A stretch of DNA of 11,770 nt from an uncultured Candidatus Competibacteraceae bacterium (GTDB taxonomy: Bacteria > Pseudomonadota > Gammaproteobacteria > Competibacterales > Competibacteraceae). Location of the stretch: positions 1 to 11,770 of the forward strand of contig CALMNY010000370.1 in NCBI GenBank assembly GCA_937872125.1, written 5' to 3'. The position numbers were made by a program, and so were the translations under genes. Shown here in pieces: positions 6,778-11,770 of the stretch (position 1 is its first letter; each line of letters starts with the position of its first letter). The notes beneath the pieces are model-generated. The model made no database searches. It was given only the letters and a program-made list of their open reading frames with translations, and had not been told where the DNA came from.

Positions 6778-8331
6778 TCAACTCCGGCCCGTCCAGGCGA
6801 CCTTGTATAAATCCAGCCGCCGGTCGCGGAAGTTGCGCACGCTGCCATGCACCCGCATTTCCTTGAGGCTGTCCAGGTCCAGGTCCACGATCAGCGTCAT
6901 TTCGGTATTCGGCGTGGCCTCAGCGGCGATGGCGTCGTGCGGAAAGGCGAAATCCGATGGCGTGAACACCGCCGCCTGGGAATATTGCATGTCCATGTTC
7001 TCGACTTTGGGCAGATTGCCGACGCTGCCGGAGATCACCACATAGCACTCGTTCTCGATGGCCCGGGCCTGGGCGCAGCGCCGCACCCGCAGATAGGCGT
7101 TCTTGGTGTCGGTCCAGAACGGCACAAACAGGATTTGCATCCCCTGGTCGGCCAGCAGGCGCGGCAGCTCTGGAAATTCTACGTCGTAGCAGATCAGGAT
7201 GCCGATCTTGCCGATATCCAGCTCGAACGCCTTGAGCGCGTCGCCACCCTGCAAGCCCCAGTAGGCGCGCTCGTCGGGGGTGATGTGCAGTTTGGACTGC
7301 TTGTCCCAGGTGCCGTCGCGACGACACAGATAGGCGGCGTTATACAGGGCGCCCCCGCTGTATTCAGGCATGCTGCCGGCGATAATGTTGACGTTATAGG
7401 CCACCGCCAGTTGCACCATCGCCTCGCGCAACGGCTCGGTGAACTCAGCCAGTTGCCGCACGGCTTCGGCGGTGCCCTGCTGATTGAATGGCCCCATCAG
7501 CGGGCCGTTGAAAAATTCCGGGAACAGCACGACATCGGTCTTGTAGCCGGCCACTGCATCCACGAAATACTCGACCTGCTGCAACAATTCCTCCAGCGAT
7601 CCGGTTTGGCGCATCTGCCACTGCACCGCTCCGACCCGCACTACCGACTTGCGCCCGCCGATCAGAACTTCCTTGTCCTCGTAATAGATATTCAGCCATT
7701 CCAGCAGCACGGCATAAGCCTTCGATTCGGCGTCATCCGGCAGGTAGCTGGTGATGATCCGGCGGACATGAAAATCGTTGGCCAGTTGAAAAGTGAGGAT
7801 GGGATCGACCAGTTCCTTGGCCTTGACTTGTTCGACGTACTGCTGGGGGGTCATGTCATGGGCGTACCGACCGTAGCCGGGAATCCGGCCGCCCACCACG
7901 ATGGCGCGCAGATTCAGTTTCTCGCACAGTTCCTTGCGGGCGTCGTACAGCCGTCGGCCGAGGCGCATGTCGCGATAGTCGGGATGGACGAAGATGTCCA
8001 CGCCGTACAGGGTGTCGCCATTGGGGTCGTGGGTGGTGATGTAGCCGTCGCCAATGATCTGCCAGTAGGTGTGACGGTCGCCGTAGTGGCTGTAGTCCAC
8101 CAGCAGGCTGATGGCGGCGGCCACCACCTTGCCGTTGTCCTCGATGCAGATTTGCCCTTCGGGGAAGCGGGCGATCTGGGAAGCGAACTGCTCGCGGGTC
8201 CAGGCGCCATCCATGTTTTGATAAACCAGGTCCATGATTTCCCGGATGTCGCCATAATCGGACAGGCGCAGGTTGCGCAGTTTCAGCCGGTGCTGGACCG
8301 GGTGTTCGAGAGTTTTCTCAGCCATGTTCAC
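6778..8331 (-). CDS. GNAT acetyltransferase-like domain fused to carbon-nitrogen hydrolase (nitrilase superfamily)
   Basis: This is a 517-residue, two-domain cytoplasmic protein. Residues 15-215 form a GNAT-like domain with an acetyl-CoA-binding motif near FVHPDYRDMRLGRRLY (114-129). Residues 229-505 are a carbon-nitrogen hydrolase domain with the full catalytic triad: Glu272 (FPEFFNG), Lys347 (SKLHITPDE) and Cys381 (CYDVEFPE). The hydrolase half should therefore be an active amidase; the substrate is unknown. The same two-domain arrangement is known in bacterial proteins annotated as bifunctional GNAT/carbon-nitrogen hydrolase. The GTG start at 8331 overlaps the TGA of the CoA-binding gene as GTGA, suggesting coupled translation; an ATG two codons later (8325) is the alternative. 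The downstream neighbour is phosphoribulokinase, across a repeat-bounded insert. Confidence 0.9.
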   Translation of the reverse strand: MNMAEKTLEHPVQHRLKLRNLRLSDYGDIREIMDLVYQNMDGAWTREQFASQIARFPEGQICIEDNGKVVAAAISLLVDYSHYGDRHTYWQIIGDGYITTHDPNGDTLYGVDIFVHPDYRDMRLGRRLYDARKELCEKLNLRAIVVGGRIPGYGRYAHDMTPQQYVEQVKAKELVDPILTFQLANDFHVRRIITSYLPDDAESKAYAVLLEWLNIYYEDKEVLIGGRKSVVRVGAVQWQMRQTGSLEELLQQVEYFVDAVAGYKTDVVLFPEFFNGPLMGPFNQQGTAEAVRQLAEFTEPLREAMVQLAVAYNVNIIAGSMPEYSGGALYNAAYLCRRDGTWDKQSKLHITPDERAYWGLQGGDALKAFELDIGKIGILICYDVEFPELPRLLADQGMQILFVPFWTDTKNAYLRVRRCAQARAIENECYVVISGSVGNLPKVENMDMQYSQAAVFTPSDFAFPHDAIAAEATPNTEMTLIVDLDLDSLKEMRVHGSVRNFRDRRLDLYKVAWTGRS

Positions 8332-8750
8332 CGTATCAACTGAAGGTAATCGCGGTAGATGCAGCGGTCCATGACCACCGTCAGGCCCGCTTCCTGCGCC
8401 CGGAGCGCTGCCGCTTTGTCAATCACGCCATCCTGCAACCACAACACCGGCCGTTTCAAGGGGATGCAGTCGTCTACGATCTCGGCGACGTGGCGCGATT
8501 CCCGAAAAACGTCCACCAGATCCACCGGTTCGGGCAACGCACGCAGGCTGGGATAAGCCTTCTCGCCCAGAACTTCGGTCACCGCCGGATTGACCGGAAT
8601 GATGCGATAGCCGAAGCCTTGCAGCGCCCGAGCGACGCTATGACTGGGTCGCATCGGCGAGGCGGACAGGCCCACCACGGCAATGGTCTTGGTACGCAGC
8701 AGCAGGGCGCGAATTTCATTCGCAGAAGGATTAGCGAAACCGGTGTTCAT
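8328..8750 (-). CDS. CoA-binding Rossmann-fold protein (YccU-like)
   Basis: This 140-residue single-domain protein belongs to the CoA_binding_2 family. TIAVVGLSASPMRPSHSVAR at 22-41 is the nucleotide/CoA-binding beta-alpha turn. It is followed by GYRIIPVNP (47-55) at the second strand and by PVLWLQDGV (101-109). Such stand-alone domains resemble the CoA-binding part of succinyl-CoA synthetase and lack a catalytic domain; their function is unsettled. The ATG at 8750 overlaps the lysA stop as ATGA, with GGGGAG about 11 nt upstream. An open frame continues further upstream to 8969 inside lysA, but that extension is low-complexity and Arg-rich and is rejected. The stop overlaps the next gene as GTGA. 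Sitting between lysA and a GNAT domain that should use acetyl-CoA suggests a link through CoA, which is speculative. Confidence 0.9.
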   Translation of the reverse strand: MNTGFANPSANEIRALLLRTKTIAVVGLSASPMRPSHSVARALQGFGYRIIPVNPAVTEVLGEKAYPSLRALPEPVDLVDVFRESRHVAEIVDDCIPLKRPVLWLQDGVIDKAAALRAQEAGLTVVMDRCIYRDYLQLIR

Positions 8751-9994
8751 GCCAGTATGGACTCCCCGGCGTACAAATCCGCCAGCCGTTCGCGCCAGCG
8801 CACCACCTGAAACCGCTCGCCGTCCACCATCACTTCGGCGGCGCGCGGGCGGGAATTGTAGTTGGAACTCATGGCAAAGCCATACGCTCCGGCGGAACGC
8901 ACCGCCAGCAGGTCGCCGGGTTCGACGTTCAATTCCCGGTCCTTGCCGAGAAAATCGCCGGTCTCGCAAATCGGCCCGACCACGTCGTAGCGGTGCGGCT
9001 CGCCTTGGGTGCGCGGTTCGACCGGGATGATCGCCTGCCAGGCCGCGTACAAGGCCGGGCGGATCAGATCGTTCATGGCGGCATCCACCACCGCGAAGTT
9101 CTTGTCCTCGCCCTGCTTGAGCAGTTCCACCCGCGTCACCAGAATGCCGGCGTTGCCGACGATGGCCCGGCCCGGTTCGATCAGAATCTCGTAGGGCTTG
9201 CCGCGCAAGTGTTCCATAAGGGCAGCGGCATGGTCGGCGGGCAGCGGCGGCTCCTCGTCGCGGTAGCGGATGCCCAGCCCGCCGCCAAGGTCAAGATGGC
9301 GGATGGGAACGCCCTGCCCTTCCAGTCGGGCCACCAGCGCCAGCACCCGTTCCAGCGCATCCACGAACGGCCTCACCTGGGTCAGTTGCGAGCCGATGTG
9401 GCAGTCCACGCCCACCACGTTCAGATGCGGCGAAGCGGCGGCCTGAGCGTAGACCGCCAGCGCCCGGTCAGCGGGGAGGCCGAATTTGTTCTGCTTCAGG
9501 CCGGTGGAAATGTAGGGATGGGTGTTGGCGTCCACGTCGGGATTGATGCGCAGGGAAACCGGCGCGCGCTGGCCCCGTTCCGCTGCTACCTGTTCCAGCA
9601 GCGCCAGTTCCGCCTCGGACTCGACGTTGAAACAGCGAATGCCGACTTCCAGGGCGCGTTCCAGTTCGTCGCGGCGCTTGCCAACCCCGGAGAACACTAC
9701 CTTGCCGGGAGCGCCGCCCGCCGCCAGCACCCGCTCCAATTCGCCGCCCGACACGATGTCGAATCCTGATCCCAGCCGGGCCAGGAGATTGAGCACCGCC
9801 AGATTGCTGTTGGCCTTGACCGCGTAGCAGACCAGATGAGGATGGTCAGCGAAGGCGTGATCGAACGCGCGCCAGTGCCGCTCGATGGTGGCGCGGGAGT
9901 AGATGTAGCAGGGCGTGCCGACCGTCGCTGCGATGTCGGCGACCGGGACATCCTCGGCGAACAACCGGCCGTGGCGATACTCGAAATGATCCAT
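8747..9994 (-). CDS. lysA: Diaminopimelate decarboxylase
   Basis: LysA is the pyridoxal-phosphate enzyme that converts meso-diaminopimelate to lysine, the last step of lysine synthesis. The 415-residue product has the normal length. The PLP-binding lysine is K60 in YAVKANSN, and HIGSQ is at 199-203. The phosphate-binding glycine loop is GGGLG at 237-241, and EPGR is at 273-276. The active-site cysteine that reaches over from the partner subunit is C343 in CETGD. YGFAMSSNYN (371-380) completes the fold-III decarboxylase signature. It starts 3 nt after the lptM stop with no obvious ribosome binding site, so it likely depends on translation of lptM. The common gammaproteobacterial neighbour dapF does not follow; a CoA-binding protein gene does. 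The assignment is very secure. Confidence 0.97.
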   Translation of the reverse strand: MDHFEYRHGRLFAEDVPVADIAATVGTPCYIYSRATIERHWRAFDHAFADHPHLVCYAVKANSNLAVLNLLARLGSGFDIVSGGELERVLAAGGAPGKVVFSGVGKRRDELERALEVGIRCFNVESEAELALLEQVAAERGQRAPVSLRINPDVDANTHPYISTGLKQNKFGLPADRALAVYAQAAASPHLNVVGVDCHIGSQLTQVRPFVDALERVLALVARLEGQGVPIRHLDLGGGLGIRYRDEEPPLPADHAAALMEHLRGKPYEILIEPGRAIVGNAGILVTRVELLKQGEDKNFAVVDAAMNDLIRPALYAAWQAIIPVEPRTQGEPHRYDVVGPICETGDFLGKDRELNVEPGDLLAVRSAGAYGFAMSSNYNSRPRAAEVMVDGERFQVVRWRERLADLYAGESILA

Positions 9995-9997
9995 GGC

Positions 9998-10144
9998 TCA
10001 GGGCTTCGTGGGCGGAGGTTGTTCGGACGAGGCCGGTTGCGCAGAAGGTTTGGGCAGATACAGCGGACCTTTCTGGCCACAGCCGGTCAGCAGCGCGGTC
10101 AGCAGCAGCCACGCCAGCCACAATCCGGGGCGAAATCGGCGCAT
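9998..10144 (-). CDS. lptM: Small lipoprotein LptM (YifL/LppL-like)
   Basis: This 48-residue lipoprotein has a basic N-terminus (MRRFRPG), a hydrophobic stretch (8-20), a lipobox LLTGC with the lipidated cysteine at 22, and then GQKGPLYLP, the strongly conserved start of mature LptM. The tail is a Pro-rich stretch. In E. coli LptM helps assembly of the LptD/LptE lipopolysaccharide translocon at the outer membrane. Its place directly upstream of lysA is the usual gammaproteobacterial arrangement. TGAGGA (10159-10154 on this strand) lies 9 nt before the ATG. A TATACT hexamer (10187-10182) could be its -10 element, but no matching -35 is seen. The lipobox and neighbours make the call secure despite the small size. 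Confidence 0.93.
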   Translation of the reverse strand: MRRFRPGLWLAWLLLTALLTGCGQKGPLYLPKPSAQPASSEQPPPTKP

Positions 10145-10213
10145 TCGGGTTAATCCTCACGGGCGGCGAATCAGGGGTTGCAGTATAACCCGCATCGCGT
10201 CGCTGGGCGCGGC

Positions 10214-10242
10214 TTGACAAGCCGGGACGCTTCGCGGCTAAT
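10214..10242 (+). promoter_or_regulatory. Candidate promoter for the carboxylesterase gene
   Basis: A perfect TTGACA (10214-10219) is followed after 17 nt by GCTAAT (10237-10242, 4 of 6 consensus). Transcription would start about 25 nt before the ATG at 10275. The -35 lies within the 13-bp palindrome GGCTTGACAAGCC (10211-10223), which could be a repressor site. The weak -10 keeps confidence low. Confidence 0.4.
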
Positions 10243-10274
10243 GCCCTGCAACGCGCTGCCACGGGAATTTGCTC

Positions 10275-10958
10275 ATGACCGATACCCTGTTGACCACTGT
10301 CGAAATCGAACCCACGGGCGCCGCCCGCTCCAGCGTGATCTGGATGCACGGCCTGGGCGCCGACGCTCATGACTTTGAACCCATCGTTCCCGAACTGAAT
10401 CTGCCGGCGCAACTGGGCATCCGCTTCGTCTTCCCCAACGCGCCGATTCGCCCGGTCACGGTCAACGGCGGGATGCGAATGCGCGCCTGGTACGACGTGT
10501 TCAGCACCGATCTGCCGCGCCGCGAGGACCCCGATGGCGTGTATGAGTCCGAGCGGGCGATTGTCGCGCTGCTCGAACGGGAGAAACAGCGCGGCGTCCC
10601 CGCCGAGCGCATCGTGCTGGCTGGCTTTTCCCAAGGCGGCGCAATGGCGCTGCATACCGGTCTGCGCTACCCGGACCGGTTGGCGGGCATTCTGGCCCTG
10701 TCCTGCTACCTGCCTCTGGCCAGCGCGCTGAACAGCGAGCGCCGGCCAGAGAATCAACCGACGCCGATCTTCATGGCCCACGGCGATTGCGACGCCGTCA
10801 TTCCGATCCGTTACGGCCAGCAGAGCGCCGAGTTGCTGCAAAGACTGGGTTATCGGCTGGAATGGCAGGACTACGACATGGGTCATGAAGTCTGCTGGGA
10901 GGAAATCCGCGATGTCGCCAAATGGCTGGGGCGGGTGTTGGCTGTTTTGAGCGCCTGA
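10275..10958 (+). CDS. Phospholipase/carboxylesterase family serine hydrolase
   Basis: This 227-residue alpha/beta hydrolase is of the dienelactone-hydrolase-like carboxylesterase family (PF02230), which cleaves short acyl esters or thioesters. The catalytic triad is visible: Ser119 in GFSQGG, Asp173 in GDCDAVIP and His204 in MGHEV. The oxyanion-hole loop is HGLGAD (25-30). FPNAPIRPVTVNGG and MRAWYD are also typical, and the length matches the family. No signal peptide is seen, so the enzyme is cytoplasmic. The ATG at 10275 has GGGA 8 nt upstream; a TTG two codons earlier is less likely. It is divergent from lptM and probably transcribed alone. The family is secure; the natural substrate is unknown. 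Confidence 0.93.
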   Translation: MTDTLLTTVEIEPTGAARSSVIWMHGLGADAHDFEPIVPELNLPAQLGIRFVFPNAPIRPVTVNGGMRMRAWYDVFSTDLPRREDPDGVYESERAIVALLEREKQRGVPAERIVLAGFSQGGAMALHTGLRYPDRLAGILALSCYLPLASALNSERRPENQPTPIFMAHGDCDAVIPIRYGQQSAELLQRLGYRLEWQDYDMGHEVCWEEIRDVAKWLGRVLAVLSA

Positions 10959-11071
10959 CAAAGTCACCAATGCCCTCGTTAGGCACACAAATCAAGATGC
11001 TGCTGAGCGCTATGGCAGGATCAGGGCGAGGATAGGCATAGGGAATTTTCACCTTTATTGGCGTTAGGTCT

Positions 11072-11121
11072 TGATGGTTATAGTGTTGATCATTTGTGGA
11101 TGGTAGGTATGATAACCATCA
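11072..11121. promoter_or_regulatory. Inverted repeat, candidate hicAB operator
   Basis: TGATGGTTAT (11072-11081) and ATAACCATCA (11112-11121) are perfect 10-bp inverted repeats with centres 40 bp apart. A third half-site GATGGT lies at 11099-11104, opposed to ACCATC at 11115-11120. The right arm includes the first base of the hicA ATG. HicB proteins with ribbon-helix-helix tails are known to repress their own operon at palindromes, so this is a natural operator. In RNA the arms could instead form a hairpin next to the start codon. Confidence 0.5.
11086..11113 (+). promoter_or_regulatory. Candidate hicAB promoter
   Basis: TTGATC (11086-11091) and TATGAT (11108-11113) are 16 nt apart and match consensus at 4 and 5 of 6 positions. 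Transcription would begin at or next to the hicA ATG (11121), giving a leaderless or nearly leaderless message. A second possible -10, TATAGT at 11080-11085, lacks a good -35. Confidence 0.3.
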
Positions 11122-11303
11122 TGAACCGCCAAGAACTGATCAAGCGATTGGAAGACGATGGCTGGACGCTGCGTGGGGTGAAGGGTAGCCACCCTATTTA
11201 CACCCACCCCAGCAAGGCAGGACACCTCAGCGTCCCGCATCCCAAAAAGGACCTGGGCATCGGTTTGGTCAATAAACTCCTCAAACAGGCGGGCTTGGCA
11301 TGA
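11121..11303 (+). CDS. hicA: HicA-type mRNA interferase toxin
   Basis: This 60-residue basic protein has the HicA (YcfA-like) double-stranded-RNA-binding fold. Family HicA proteins cleave mRNA when not bound by HicB. The catalytic histidine is H24 in VKGSH. The VPHPKKDLGIGL segment (38-49) and the KLLKQAGL end are characteristic. The ATG at 11121 matches the usual family N-terminus (MNRQELIKRLEDDGW). In-frame ATGs at 11109 and 11100 would add 4 or 7 unrelated residues, and no strong ribosome binding site decides between them. The stop overlaps the hicB start as ATGA, so the two are translated together. The local sequence upstream is visibly richer in A and T than the neighbouring genes, which fits acquisition of a mobile toxin-antitoxin module. 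Confidence 0.93.
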   Translation: MNRQELIKRLEDDGWTLRGVKGSHPIYTHPSKAGHLSVPHPKKDLGIGLVNKLLKQAGLA

Positions 11304-11695
11304 AATTCATTGTGGCGATTGAACCTGGAACGGAGACTACCGCGTTCGGGGTTGTGATTCCCGATCTTCCGGGTTGTTTCTCGGCTGGCGATACGCTGGA
11401 TGAGGCGTTGGATAATGCCCGCGAAGCCATCGAGCTGTATTATGAAACCTTGATTGAAGATGGCGGGAGCTTTCCCAAAATGGCGTCGCTGGCCGAACAT
11501 CAGGCGAATCCTGACTATGCCGGGTGGATTTGGGCTGTGGTCGAGGTTCCGGTCGAACGCTATTTCGGCCCGGCTGAAAAAATCAATATCACCCTCCCAC
11601 GCCTCCTGCTGGCCAAAATTGATGATTACGCACGGCAAAAGGGCGTCTCCCGCTCCGGGTTTCTGGCCGAGGCCGCCCGTCTGGCAATGCAGTAG
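11300..11695 (+). CDS. hicB: HicB-type antitoxin
   Basis: This 131-residue antitoxin pairs with the upstream HicA. The N-terminal half is the degenerate RNase-H-like HicB domain: VVIPDLPGCFSAGDTLDEAL at 18-37 with NAREAIELY (39-47), followed by a Trp-rich strand. The C-terminus (about 93-131, INITLPRLLLAKIDDYARQK and SRSGFLAEAARLAMQ) is a ribbon-helix-helix DNA-binding tail. The protein should both block HicA and repress the operon. Its ATG at 11300 lies in the hicA stop (ATGA overlap). Both key parts are complete, so the module looks functional. The inverted repeat at 11072-11121 is the likely DNA target. Confidence 0.94.
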   Translation: MKFIVAIEPGTETTAFGVVIPDLPGCFSAGDTLDEALDNAREAIELYYETLIEDGGSFPKMASLAEHQANPDYAGWIWAVVEVPVERYFGPAEKINITLPRLLLAKIDDYARQKGVSRSGFLAEAARLAMQ

Positions 11696-11710
11696 GGCCA
11701 GAGTGAAGCT

Positions 11711-11720
11711 GGACATGTCC
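11711..11720. repeat. 10-bp palindrome after hicB
   Basis: GGACATGTCC is a perfect palindrome 15 bp after the hicB stop. No T tract follows, so it is not a convincing terminator. The remaining 50 bases to the window edge show no gene or other signal. Confidence 0.35.
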
Positions 11721-11770
11721 GGTATATCATGCGGGATCGTGGGATAGGCAGAACTATAGAATCACTTGTT

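Noticed and set aside
6847..8343. 498-residue plus-strand open frame opposite the GNAT/hydrolase gene
   Set aside because: It is rich in His, Val and Gln with no family pattern; the minus-strand gene has full catalytic motifs.
8751..8969. N-terminal extension of the CoA-binding protein
   Set aside because: The extra 73 residues are Arg/Gly-rich, lie wholly inside lysA, and the ATG at 8750 forms a typical ATGA overlap.
9846..10988. 380-residue minus-strand open frame across lptM and the esterase
   Set aside because: It overlaps two well-supported genes in other frames and resembles no family.
10953..11069. Possible integron attC site (GTTAGGC at 10978, GTTAGGT at 11063, GCCTGAC at 10953)
   Set aside because: The two GTTRRRY motifs face the same way, the only opposed motif is imperfect and overlaps the esterase stop codon, and nothing attC-like follows hicB.
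10959..11071. Terminator or RNA gene between the esterase and hicA
   Set aside because: Only a 7-bp stem with a wobble pair and no T tract was found; no tRNA-like or conserved RNA pattern is visible.

Overview
This is a GC-rich window with tightly packed genes. It looks like chromosomal DNA of a gammaproteobacterium: TtcA, the LptM (YifL-like) lipoprotein next to lysA, the PrkB-like phosphoribulokinase and the DUF349 protein starting MILSRF all have their closest familiar relatives there. A phasin-like granule protein hints at a polyhydroxyalkanoate-storing lineage, but the genus cannot be named from the sequence alone.

Layout. Positions 1-656 (-) hold the N-terminal two thirds of tRNA 2-thiocytidine synthetase TtcA. 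Divergent from it is a 68-residue YdcH/DUF465 protein (850-1056, +). A hairpin terminator separates that gene from a convergent phasin-like protein with a C-terminal helix-hairpin-helix domain (1133-1762, -). A divergent intergenic region leads to a very large DUF349 repeat protein (1986-4859, +). Overlapping its stop codon is an EamA-type transporter (about 4856-5743, +) with no normal start codon.

The central part is a minus-strand gene string read from 10144 down to 5751: lptM, lysA, a CoA-binding Rossmann protein, a GNAT/carbon-nitrogen hydrolase fusion, and phosphoribulokinase. The first four are packed with a 3-nt gap, an ATGA overlap and a GTGA overlap. The last junction is interrupted by a 133-bp segment bounded by perfect 14-bp inverted repeats (6628-6760), which looks like a small non-autonomous mobile element sitting just upstream of the phosphoribulokinase start codon.

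The right end carries a serine carboxylesterase (10275-10958, +) and then a compact hicA-hicB toxin-antitoxin pair (11121-11695, +). The hicA start codon is embedded in a 10-bp inverted repeat that overlaps a candidate promoter. No RNA genes, CRISPR arrays, transposase genes or replication origins were seen, and no gap between genes exceeds about 225 bases.

Most genes are recognisable housekeeping or accessory families. The less ordinary points are the repeat-bounded segment before phosphoribulokinase, the phasin/helix-hairpin-helix fusion, the CTGA junction of the transporter, the regular W-x17-F repeat of the DUF349 protein, and the operator-like repeat at hicA. No clearly new multi-gene system was found.
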